Positions 7,386 to 14,348 of a DNA stretch of 64,000 nucleotides are shown here, piece by piece. Made by a program: the position numbers and the translations under genes. The stretch's first letter is position 1. Each line of letters opens with the position of its first letter. The notes under the pieces are model-generated. The model searched no databases and was not told the DNA's origin. It saw nothing but the letters and a program-made list of their open reading frames with translations. The DNA is from Vicinamibacterales bacterium (GTDB lineage Bacteria > Acidobacteriota > Vicinamibacteria > Vicinamibacterales > UBA2999). The stretch spans positions 1-64,000 of the forward strand of contig JAUXWO010000030.1 of assembly GCA_030680175.1 (NCBI GenBank), read 5' to 3'.

Positions 7386-7573
7386 CGCCCAGCACAAAGA
7401 AGCAGACCGCGTTTCGTATCGACCCCGAAATCCTCGAGGGGCTTCGGCAGGTCAAAGAGCGAGACGGCGTACCGGTGTCTGAACAGGTCCGCCGCGCCCT
7501 CACGGCCTGGCTGGCTGATCGTGGCGTCATCAAGGCGGACCGCAAGCGGGCTGTCACCCGCAAGCGGTCCTAG
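7382..7573 (+). CDS. Ribbon-helix-helix DNA-binding protein
   Basis: This ~63-aa protein carries the MetJ/Arc/CopG-type ribbon-helix-helix: QTAFRIDPEILEGLRQV (strand and helix 1) and PVSEQVRRALTAWLADRG (helix 2), followed by a basic tail KRAVTRKRS. Such proteins dimerise and repress transcription. The frame also opens at GTG 7373, but the strong promoter ends at 7372, so transcription would start too late to include it. GTG 7382 is therefore preferred as a leaderless start. There is no adjacent toxin gene, so a regulatory role in the element is more likely than an antitoxin role. Confidence 0.7.
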   Translation: MTPSTKKQTAFRIDPEILEGLRQVKERDGVPVSEQVRRALTAWLADRGVIKADRKRAVTRKRS

Positions 7574-7656
7574 ACCCGTCCGCAGCGTAAACTGCCGACG
7601 AGCCTGCCCGAAGTGTAGCAGGGGCACGCCCGCCGGCCTCTTCTCAGGAGGCCAGA

Positions 7657-7998
7657 ATGTCGAAGTCACACAGGAAGTCCAAGGCCCTCGCGGTCGCCAG
7701 CGACTACGCACGGCGTGTCGTCGAGGGCGAGCCGGAACGCCTGTACCACGAGCTCGTGATCGATGGGGTGCCCGGCGCCCCGGACTTCGATGCGCTCGTG
7801 GATGCGCGTTTGAGCGAGATCGGAGAGCGCGGGCGGCCGAACGAGGAGGCGGTTCGCAAGTTCGTTTCCAGCGCGGCCGGACACAAGGCACTGACGCAGT
7901 TCATCGACGCCTGGTGCGGGCGGGAGATCGCCGCCTGCGAGATCGCGTTCACGGTGGGCCTCGCCTACGGGCGGGCGACGGCCGGGGGTGCGCGATGA
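7657..7998 (+). CDS. Unknown protein, 113 aa
   Basis: The start ATG 7657 follows a strong ribosome-binding site (caggaggccaga). The 113-aa product is acidic-helical with a basic N-terminus (MSKSHRKSKALAV) and contains AGHKALTQFIDAWCGREIAACEIAFTVG near its end. No family is recognised. It opens a tightly packed series of four small genes joined by 4-base overlaps (to 8781), which suggests one transcript. Its own transcript could come from the promoter at 7345. Confidence 0.6.
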   Translation: MSKSHRKSKALAVASDYARRVVEGEPERLYHELVIDGVPGAPDFDALVDARLSEIGERGRPNEEAVRKFVSSAAGHKALTQFIDAWCGREIAACEIAFTVGLAYGRATAGGAR

Positions 7999-8294
7999 AG
8001 GGCACCCGCATGTCGAAGTCAACCACCGTCACCGTGCCGAGCGTCGAGCAACGCCTGGCGAACGTCGAGCGCGCCCTGACGCTCATCTCCGCGAGCGCCG
8101 TGTCGCTGCCCGATGTCAACGCGGGGAATCACATGGCGACGCCGAAGGAACTCGGCGCGGCCATGCACGAACTCGCCGAACAGGCCGCAGCCGAGCTGTT
8201 CTGGATCAAGCAGAACGCCGGGGCGCGCGTGCTCGACGCGCCGGCCCCGGATGATGACCAGGTCGAGGCGATCAACGCGGGCGGTGCGCGTTGA
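7995..8294 (+). CDS. Unknown protein, 99 aa
   Basis: ATG 7995 overlaps the previous stop (ATGA), and an in-frame internal ATG at 8010 is an alternative start. The helical product contains VEQRLANVERALTLISAS (a likely coiled coil) and an acidic C-terminus (APAPDDDQVEAI). No family is recognised. Its stop overlaps the TTG start of the following gene. Confidence 0.55.
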   Translation: MKGTRMSKSTTVTVPSVEQRLANVERALTLISASAVSLPDVNAGNHMATPKELGAAMHELAEQAAAELFWIKQNAGARVLDAPAPDDDQVEAINAGGAR

Positions 8295-8521
8295 AGCCCG
8301 GCAATCGCGGTGCCGACGTCAACGACGTGCGGGACAGCCTGCAGTTCCTGTCCGAGGCGTTTTTCGCGTTCTCGAACGCCGACATCCGGACGGAGTTGTC
8401 GCCCTCTCAGAGCGTCGGCCTGCATCACATCCTCAGCCATCTGGCGATGGACCTCGACGACGCGCAGCGCATCGACAAGGCCGAGCGTGAGCCGGCGCGC
8501 GCGAAGGCAGGTGCGCGATGA
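8291..8521 (+). CDS. Unknown protein, 76 aa
   Basis: TTG 8291 overlaps the preceding TGA, and the stop overlaps the next ATG (ATGA at 8518). The product is helical, with VNDVRDSLQFLSEAFFAF and SVGLHHILSHLAMDLDDAQ. The second part resembles the small four-helix proteins common in phage accessory regions, but no family can be named. Confidence 0.5.
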   Translation: MKPGNRGADVNDVRDSLQFLSEAFFAFSNADIRTELSPSQSVGLHHILSHLAMDLDDAQRIDKAEREPARAKAGAR

Positions 8522-8781
8522 GCCGCGCCGTCGTGCCCATGAGACACGCACTGAGCCTCACCAGCGAACCTGCGAACGTGGAACTGTCGGCCTGCCTGGA
8601 TGGGGAGGGCACGTTTCTATGGGTGGGCTACTCGGCCGGTGACCGCAACGGCGATGCACGCGAGCGGTGCATCGCCACGACCGAGCCCGGTAAGGTTGAC
8701 GCCCTGTACGAGATGGCGAAGGCGATCATCGAGACCGTCGAGACGGCACGGCAGCGGCCACGTCGGCGCAAGGCGTCGTAG
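8518..8781 (+). CDS. Unknown protein, 87 aa
   Basis: ATG 8518 overlaps the previous stop. The product has a short beta-rich first half (ACLDGEGTFLWVGYSAG) and an amphipathic helix (KVDALYEMAKAIIETVETARQ) before a basic end (RPRRRKAS). No family is recognised. A terminator-like hairpin follows at 8795-8818, which would close this small-gene operon. Confidence 0.55.
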   Translation: MSRAVVPMRHALSLTSEPANVELSACLDGEGTFLWVGYSAGDRNGDARERCIATTEPGKVDALYEMAKAIIETVETARQRPRRRKAS

Positions 8782-8794
8782 GACCACCACGGGC

Positions 8795-8818
8795 GGGCGC
8801 TGGCGAGGGCCGGCGCCC
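8795..8818 (+). terminator. Terminator-like hairpin after the small-gene cluster
   Basis: gggcgctggc (8795-8804) and gccggcgccc (8809-8818) form a 10-bp stem with one G-U pair and a 4-base loop. There is no T-run, so intrinsic termination is only possible. Confidence 0.5.
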
Positions 8819-8858
8819 GTTCACCCCCACCGGAACATGTGACGAAGGATCGAAGGCC

Positions 8859-9188
8859 ATGACTCACGACGAACTGCCGACGCAAGTGGCGTTGATTGGA
8901 CCGGGCGCCCGTGACGAAGCTCGTGCCGAGGCGGCGAGGTGGCAGAAGCTCACTGATGATGAGCTCGTGGGCCTCGTTGGATTCTGCGGACACGTGAATG
9001 TTCGCGAAGGGGCCTCAGCCGAGCTGCAGCGGCGCTTCATAGTCGAGTTCCGCCGAACAGCCGCGGAGTCCGGCCGCATGTCTCTGTCGATGCTAAGGCT
9101 GGCGGTCATGATGACCGTGTTTGCATTGGCTTCGATTGCTCAGAATGCGGGCTGGTTCGACAACGTTCCTAAGATGTGGGGCTGGTGA
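8859..9188 (+). CDS. Unknown protein with a C-terminal membrane anchor
   Basis: This 109-aa protein has a soluble helical N-terminal part (ARDEARAEAARWQKLTDDELVG) and a hydrophobic segment near residues 77-96 (LSMLRLAVMMTVFALASIA). It is probably a tail-anchored inner-membrane protein. No family is recognised. It ends five bases before the recombinase ATG, so the two are likely co-transcribed. Confidence 0.55.
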   Translation: MTHDELPTQVALIGPGARDEARAEAARWQKLTDDELVGLVGFCGHVNVREGASAELQRRFIVEFRRTAAESGRMSLSMLRLAVMMTVFALASIAQNAGWFDNVPKMWGW

Positions 9189-9193
9189 CCACG

Positions 9194-10855
9194 ATGAAGG
9201 CCGCCATCTACGCGCGCAAGAGCACCGAGCAGAACGGCGTCGCCGACGATCAGCGGTCGGTCGCCAGGCAGATTGAACGCGCGCGGGAGTACGCCGAGGG
9301 CCAGGGCTGGCAGGTGCTCGACGATCACGTCTACGCCGACGATGGCATCTCCGGTGCGGAGTTCGCCAACCGTCCTGGCTTCCTGCGGCTGATGAATGCG
9401 TTGAAGCCGCGCGCGCCGTTCGACGTGCTCGTGATGTCGGAGGGCTCACGGCTCGGCCGCGAAGCGATCGAGACGGCGTACGCGCTCAAGCAGCTGATGA
9501 CCGCGGGCGTCCGGGTGTTCTCGTACCTCGAGGGCCGCGAACGGACGCTCGACGGGCCGACTGACAAGCTGCTGATGTCCGTCGCGGCCTTCGCCGACGA
9601 GCTCGAGCGGGACCGCGCGCGGCAACGGACGTACGACGCGATGGCCAGGAAGGCCGCGGCGGGGCACGTCACGGGCGGCCGGGCGTTCGGGTACGACAAC
9701 CGGCGGACCGAGGCCGGGCACGTCGAGCGTGTCATCAACGAGGCCGAGGCCGCCGTCGTGCGGCGCATCTTCGAGCTGTCGGCGTCGGGGCTCGGCCAGC
9801 GTCGAATCGCGCTGCAGCTCAACGAGGAAGGCGTGCCGGCGCCGCGCGCGCAGCGGGGCCGCCCATCGGCGTGGTCGCCGTCGAGCGTCCACGAGGTGCT
9901 CCACCGGGATCTCTACCGCGGCGAAATCGTCTGGAACCAGACGCGCAAGCGGGACGCCTGGGGCCGTCACCGGCAACAGGCGCGGCAGGCCCACGAGGTG
10001 ATGCGCCTCGACGCGCCACACCTGCGGATCGTTCCTGAGGCGATCTGGCAGGCCGTCCGAGCCCGGCTCGACGGCCGGCGGGCCGCCTTCGCACCTGGTG
10101 CGCGTCCTGGTGGGCGACCCATCGCCGGCACGGTTTCGCCGTACCTGCTCACCGGCTTCGCGACGTGCGGCTGCTGTCACGGGACGCTCACGGTCAGGAC
10201 GCGCCCGCACGGTCGGCGCCGGGTGCCTCGGCTGGCCTGCTGGCACTACATCACCCGCGGCCGGCGCGGCTGCAGCAACCGATGGGAACCGTCCCTCGAG
10301 GCGCTCGACGCGCTCGTGCTCGAGGCGATCCGTGATGAGCTGTTGCACCCCGACGTCGTCGAGCCCGCCATCCGTCAGGCGCTCGATACGTTGACGGCCG
10401 ACAACGGCGACGACGGCCGGCAGATGCTCCAGGCGCAGATCGACGCGCTCGACGCCGAACTGCACAGGCTCACGGACCTGGCGGCGGCCGGCGGCGGGAG
10501 CATCCCGTCGCTGCTGTCGGCGATGAAGGACCGGCAGGCCCGCCGAGACGTCCTGGCGGCCCGTCACGCAACGCAGCCGGTACGCGGGCGTCAGGACCGG
10601 GGGAAGCTCGAGGCCGCGCTACGCGCCCGCGTGGCCGACTGGCGGGCGCTCCTGGCGGCGAACGTGGCCGAAGCGCGGCCGATCGTGGAATTGATGTTGG
10701 CCGAGCGGATCGTCGTCACGCCGAAAATGGACGGCGACGACGTGGCAGGGTATGACGTGCAGATCCCGCTGACAACCGGGGCGATTGTCAGTGGAATCTA
10801 CTGTCCTAAGGGTGTGGCGTCCCCGACGGGATTCGAACCCGTGTTTCAGCCTTGA
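9194..10855 (+). CDS. Large serine recombinase (integrase)
   Basis: This 553-aa protein is a site-specific recombinase of the large serine family. The resolvase domain (1-150) has catalytic Ser10 in YARKSTEQ and the arginine motif SRLGR. A 'recombinase' domain follows (about 165-275), then a zinc ribbon (CGCCHGTL and CWHYITRGRRGCSN, about 325-365), a coiled coil (QAQIDALDAELHRLTDL) and a C-terminal tail. ATG 9194 fits the conserved N-terminus; the frame opens at 9176. The last 13 codons are supplied by the att site and the antisense of tRNA-Glu (PTGFEPVFQP). It would integrate and excise the surrounding element. Confidence 0.95.
   Translation: MKAAIYARKSTEQNGVADDQRSVARQIERAREYAEGQGWQVLDDHVYADDGISGAEFANRPGFLRLMNALKPRAPFDVLVMSEGSRLGREAIETAYALKQLMTAGVRVFSYLEGRERTLDGPTDKLLMSVAAFADELERDRARQRTYDAMARKAAAGHVTGGRAFGYDNRRTEAGHVERVINEAEAAVVRRIFELSASGLGQRRIALQLNEEGVPAPRAQRGRPSAWSPSSVHEVLHRDLYRGEIVWNQTRKRDAWGRHRQQARQAHEVMRLDAPHLRIVPEAIWQAVRARLDGRRAAFAPGARPGGRPIAGTVSPYLLTGFATCGCCHGTLTVRTRPHGRRRVPRLACWHYITRGRRGCSNRWEPSLEALDALVLEAIRDELLHPDVVEPAIRQALDTLTADNGDDGRQMLQAQIDALDAELHRLTDLAAAGGGSIPSLLSAMKDRQARRDVLAARHATQPVRGRQDRGKLEAALRARVADWRALLAANVAEARPIVELMLAERIVVTPKMDGDDVAGYDVQIPLTTGAIVSGIYCPKGVASPTGFEPVFQP
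10815..10828. other. Right attachment site (14-bp direct repeat)
   Basis: tggcgtccccgacg matches 163-176 exactly. Read on the minus strand it is the last 11 bases of tRNA-Glu plus CCA. The recombinase frame crosses it as V-A-S-P-T. Confidence 0.85.
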
Positions 10856-10890
10856 AAGGGCCGCGTCCTGGGCCTCTGGACGACGGGGAC
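10815..10890 (-). tRNA. tRNA-Glu (anticodon TTC)
   Basis: On the minus strand the sequence runs from gtccccg (10890 down) to cggggac with discriminator G (10818) and encoded CCA (10815-10817). The anticodon loop reads ctTTCaa and the T-arm gggttcgaatccc is intact. The 7-bp acceptor stem is perfect. The gene is complete because the element restores the 3' end. The 3' half overlaps the end of the recombinase frame. Confidence 0.95.
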
Positions 10891-10949
10891 GGCTCGTGCG
10901 AAACACCCGATTGTATCACACAGCCCGGAGCCGCCATCAGCGGCGGCGC

Positions 10950-11498
10950 TCACGACTGCAGTTGCGTCCGGGCGCAGTCAGGACACATGCCGTGGGTCAC
11001 GTCGGCGCCCTCCTTCGTGTGGAGGTACTCCTCAATGCGCACCCAGGTGCCGTCGTCACTCCGGAGGCGGCCGCACCACGAGCACAGGGGGAGCAGGCGC
11101 CGCAGATGCGCGACCGACTCTTCCGCGTCCTTCAACGCCGTCACGTTGGTGGCCGTGATCACCGCGCCCGCGATGCCCGCCTCCTCCCGGTAGGGAGACA
11201 GGCTCGCGCGGTACCAGGCCGCGCGGCCATCGGGCGCCAGGGTCTCGACATCGAGGTCGACGGTCGCCCCCGTCGCCACCACGGAATGCAATGCCGCGTC
11301 GAATCGTTCGCTCGACCCCGGGAAGAGGATGGCCGAGGCCTGCATCCCCACCACCTCGCTCCGGACGTAGCCGGGCTCCATGCGATTGATGTAGCGGATC
11401 ACCCCATGGTGATCGACAACGAGGACGAACCCCGGCACGATCTCCAGGACCTGTCGCAACGCCGCCGCGTCGTCATCGATGGGTATGCCCACGTGCAC
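10950..11498 (-). CDS. PAS-domain protein with C-terminal zinc-like motif
   Basis: This ~182-aa protein has one PAS domain (LRQVLEIVPGFVLVVDHHG through AGIAGAVITATNVTALKDAEE). A C-terminal module follows with CSWCGRLR and CPDCA around WVRIEEYL and THGMCPDC. That pairing recurs after PAS domains in many bacterial sensors and probably binds metal. There is no kinase or GGDEF output, so it would act through a partner. The frame is open to 11612, but the extra N-terminus is translated from a dispersed repeat (11557-11586), so GTG 11498 is preferred. Confidence 0.7.
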   Translation of the reverse strand: MHVGIPIDDDAAALRQVLEIVPGFVLVVDHHGVIRYINRMEPGYVRSEVVGMQASAILFPGSSERFDAALHSVVATGATVDLDVETLAPDGRAAWYRASLSPYREEAGIAGAVITATNVTALKDAEESVAHLRRLLPLCSWCGRLRSDDGTWVRIEEYLHTKEGADVTHGMCPDCARTQLQS

Positions 11499-11556
11499 CT
11501 CTCTGACTGACTCTGCCGCTGCGGGCTCCTCGCCCTGAGAGCCGTGTGTCGCGCGT

Positions 11557-11713
11557 CTTCGTGGCCTTCGTGTCCTTCGTGTTTGTCCGTCCCGGGCCGT
11601 TGGGCGAGCCACCCAGCGGGCTGGGGCTCAGTGTGACGCGGGAGCGAGATCACTGGCGGCGAGAGCAGAAGGCCTTCGTACGTCTTCGTGGCCTTCGTGA
11701 CCTTCGTGTTTGT
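11557..11713 (-). repeat. Two same-strand copies of the 'cacgaagg' 30-bp repeat
   Basis: The 30-bp motif (minus strand: acaaacacgaaggacacgaag onward) occurs at 11557-11586 and 11684-11713 in the same orientation with a 97-bp spacer. The two copies differ by one base. The same motif occurs as inverted pairs at 24986-25117 and 56941-57070. It is built of 9-mers (cacgaagga or cacgaaggc). The rest of 11499-11728 holds nothing else I can support. Confidence 0.85.
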
Positions 11714-11728
11714 ACGTGCCGTGCCGTC

Positions 11729-12976
11729 CTACATCACCCGCGACACGAGGAACGTGATCGCGATCGCGCTGAGCGCGATCAGGCCGACCCACGCGTAGGC
11801 GACCATGAACTTCCCGGGGCGATGCTCCGCCGGCATGTCCGGGCCCGTCACCGCCCGCAGGTTCAGGTACCCGAACACCGGCCCCGCCACGAACGCCATC
11901 GTCGTCGCGAAGTCGATCATCGCGGCGAGGTTGCCCGCCAGGAAGGTCAGCAGCACCCACACCAGCGCGGCGATCGTCACGAAGCTGATCCAGTAGGCGC
12001 GGCCCGGCACGTAGCCGGCCATCAGCGCCGGGTCGTCGCGGAAGACCAGCGCGATCGTGCGGTCCAGCACGCGCGGGTAGCCGTCCATCACCGTCAGCGC
12101 CGTCGAGAACATCGTCGCCAGCGCCGTGATCATCATCACGGCGCCGAACGTCGGCCCGAGCGTGCGCGCGTAGATGGCCACGAGCTGGGTGGAGAAGACC
12201 GCGCCGTCGGGGCTGAACGACTCGCCCGCGCCGTACATCACGGCCGCGCCGAGCGTGACGAAGACGAAGGCCAGGATGCTCGTGCCGATGTAGCCGATGT
12301 TGAAGTCGAGCTGCGCGTGCGCCACGCTCGTCCGCACGTTCGACGACTTGTCCTTGGCCAGCGTCCAGAGCGAGTTGTAGACGGCGGTGGGGATGTCGGA
12401 CGGCATCCAGCCCATCAGCGCCAGCAGGAACGCGAAGCTCACGAGATCCGTGCTCGGCCACGCGAGGCTGAACGTCGAGAAATCCGCGCGGGGCAGGACG
12501 AGGGCCGCCGTCACCAGCGTCCCGATCGTCAACGTGAGGAGCATCGCCTTGATGGCGAGGTCGAGCAGCTTGAAGCGCCCGAACCACAGGATCGATCCGC
12601 CGATGCCGTAGAGGACGAGCGCCGCCGTCGGCACGGGCCACTCGAGCCCGAACGCGTTCTGGAACAGGTACGAGCAGAACATCAGGATCGCCGCCTGGGT
12701 GAAGACGACCGTGCTCAGGACGCTGGCGAAGTAGAGGTAGAGCGCCCAGCGTCCCGACCGCCGGTAGCCCTCGATGAGGCTCGTGCCCGTGGCCGCGGCA
12801 TAGCGCGGCCCGAACTCGAAGAACGGGTACTTCAGCACCAGCGCGAGGATGATCACCCCCGCCAGCCCGAAGCCCATGTCGGCGCCCGCGCGCGTGGACT
12901 GTACGAGGTGCGAGACGCCAATGGCCGTGCCGGCCCACAGCAGGCCGGGTCCGAAGCTCTTCCAGAATGAGGACAT
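11729..12976 (-). CDS. NRAMP-like transporter lacking the DPGN motif
   Basis: This 415-aa protein has about 11 hydrophobic helices and the NRAMP fold signature GPGLLWAGTAIGVSHLVQ near the N-terminus. In true Mn/Fe transporters TM1 carries DPGN; here the same place reads GVSH. TM6 reads GWMPSDIPTA where the family has MPHN. Both metal-coordinating segments are therefore altered, so the substrate may not be Mn2+ or Fe2+. Such sequences are usually annotated 'divalent metal cation transporter'. It is transcribed divergently from icd, with a shared ~150-bp control region. Confidence 0.8.
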   Translation of the reverse strand: MSSFWKSFGPGLLWAGTAIGVSHLVQSTRAGADMGFGLAGVIILALVLKYPFFEFGPRYAAATGTSLIEGYRRSGRWALYLYFASVLSTVVFTQAAILMFCSYLFQNAFGLEWPVPTAALVLYGIGGSILWFGRFKLLDLAIKAMLLTLTIGTLVTAALVLPRADFSTFSLAWPSTDLVSFAFLLALMGWMPSDIPTAVYNSLWTLAKDKSSNVRTSVAHAQLDFNIGYIGTSILAFVFVTLGAAVMYGAGESFSPDGAVFSTQLVAIYARTLGPTFGAVMMITALATMFSTALTVMDGYPRVLDRTIALVFRDDPALMAGYVPGRAYWISFVTIAALVWVLLTFLAGNLAAMIDFATTMAFVAGPVFGYLNLRAVTGPDMPAEHRPGKFMVAYAWVGLIALSAIAITFLVSRVM

Positions 12977-13022
12977 GCGCGGCCATCATACGTCGACTGC
13001 CCCCGTTCGTCCCACGGCCGGG

Positions 13023-13028
13023 TATAAT
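13023..13028 (+). promoter_or_regulatory. -10 box upstream of isocitrate dehydrogenase
   Basis: TATAAT at 13023-13028 is a perfect -10 in a GC-rich gap, about 100 bp before the icd start. No convincing -35 is seen at the expected distance. Confidence 0.5.
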
Positions 13029-13126
13029 TCAGCGTTTACCCTGCGACCCCGAACCTCGGTTGACGCCCGGCGCGCCCGTTTCACGGCTGCCGGAGATGGC
13101 GCGCCGGCAGCCCTGTAGGAGCACTC

Positions 13127-14344
13127 GTGGCAAAGATCAAGGTGAAGAACCCCGTTGTCGAGATGGACGGGGACGAAATGACGCGGATCATCTGGCAGAA
13201 GATCCGCGAGCAGCTCATCCTGCCGTACCTCGACATCGACCTGAAGTACTTCGACCTCGGCATCGAGGCCCGCGACAAGACCGACGACCAGATCACGATC
13301 GACTCGGCCGAGGCGACCAAGAAGTACGGCGTGGCCGTCAAGTGCGCCACCATCACGCCGGATGAGGCGCGCGTCAAGGAGTTCGGGCTGAAGCAGATGT
13401 GGCGGTCGCCGAACGGCACCATCCGCAACATCCTCGACGGCACGATCTTCCGCGAGCCCATCGTCTGCAAGAACGTGCCGCGCCTCGTGCCCCACTGGGA
13501 CAAGCCGGTCGTCGTTGCCCGCCACGGGTTCGGGGACCAGTACCGCGCGCAGGACTTCCAGTTCCCCGGCGCCGGGACGCTGACGATCAGCTGGACGCCC
13601 GAGGGCGGCGGCGAGGCGATCAGCCGCGAGATCATCAAGACCAAGGGCAGCGGCGTGGCGATGGGGATGTTCAACCTCGACGCCTCGATCGAGGGCTTCG
13701 CGCGCGCCTGCTTCACCTATGCGCTCGGCCGCAACTACCCGGTCTACATGTCGACGAAGAACACGATCATGAAGGTGTACGACGGCGCCTTCAAGAACAC
13801 CTTCCAGCGCGTGTTCGAGGCGGAGTTCCAGGCGAAGTTCGAGGCCGCGGGCCTGACCTACGAGCACCGGCTGATCGACGACATGGTGGCCGCCAACCTG
13901 AAGTGGAACGGCGGGTACCTCTGGGCCTGCAAGAACTACGACGGCGACGTGCAGTCCGACACGGTGGCGCAGGGCTACGGGTCGCTCGGGCTGATGACGT
14001 CGGTGCTGATGTCGCCCGACGGCAAGACGGTGGAGGCCGAGGCCGCACACGGCACGGTGACGCGCCACTACCGTATGCACCAGCAGGGCAAGCCGACCTC
14101 GACCAACCCGGTGGCGTCGATCTACGCGTGGACGCGCGGCCTGATCTACCGCGGCCAGTTCGACGCGACACCGGACGTGGTCCGGTTCGCCGAGACGCTC
14201 GAGAAGGCCTGCGTGGACGTCATCGAGTCGGGCCGCATGACGAAGGACCTGGCCATCCTGATCCGGCCGGATCACCCGTATCTGACGACCGAAGAGTTCC
14301 TCGACGCGATCGACGGGGAACTCAAGGCGAAGATGGGAGCCTAG
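13127..14344 (+). CDS. icd: NADP-dependent isocitrate dehydrogenase
   Basis: This 405-aa cytosolic enzyme converts isocitrate to 2-oxoglutarate in the TCA cycle. The sequence is of the eukaryote-like homodimeric NADP type: [16 protein letters not shown] at the start, substrate-binding [15 protein letters not shown] (about 91-105), metal-binding region LIDDMVA (about 248-254), and [10 protein letters not shown] then [11 protein letters not shown] (about 306-330) for cofactor binding. The length is normal for the family. Start is GTG 13127 with a possible site ggag at 13118. The next gene begins 4 bp after the stop, but its function differs. Confidence 0.95.
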   Translation: MAKIKVKNPVVEMDGDEMTRIIWQKIREQLILPYLDIDLKYFDLGIEARDKTDDQITIDSAEATKKYGVAVKCATITPDEARVKEFGLKQMWRSPNGTIRNILDGTIFREPIVCKNVPRLVPHWDKPVVVARHGFGDQYRAQDFQFPGAGTLTISWTPEGGGEAISREIIKTKGSGVAMGMFNLDASIEGFARACFTYALGRNYPVYMSTKNTIMKVYDGAFKNTFQRVFEAEFQAKFEAAGLTYEHRLIDDMVAANLKWNGGYLWACKNYDGDVQSDTVAQGYGSLGLMTSVLMSPDGKTVEAEAAHGTVTRHYRMHQQGKPTSTNPVASIYAWTRGLIYRGQFDATPDVVRFAETLEKACVDVIESGRMTKDLAILIRPDHPYLTTEEFLDAIDGELKAKMGA

Positions 14345-14348
14345 CCTG

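Larger units (their letters stand above)
177..10828. mobile_element. Integrative element in tRNA-Glu, phage-satellite-like
   Basis: The 14-bp direct repeats at 163-176 and 10815-10828 flank this segment, and the right copy restores the 3' end of an intact tRNA-Glu. The segment carries a large serine recombinase at the tRNA end, an XRE regulator, a DnaB-N/RecA-like ATPase, candidate origin structures, a ClpP-like prohead protease, a tape-measure-like fragment, a ribbon-helix-helix protein and a series of small unknown ORFs that often overlap by ATGA or TTGA. Terminase, portal, capsid and lysis genes are not seen. This suggests a phage satellite or heavily reduced prophage rather than a complete phage; an integrated plasmid with phage-derived genes is the alternative. 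Confidence 0.85.
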
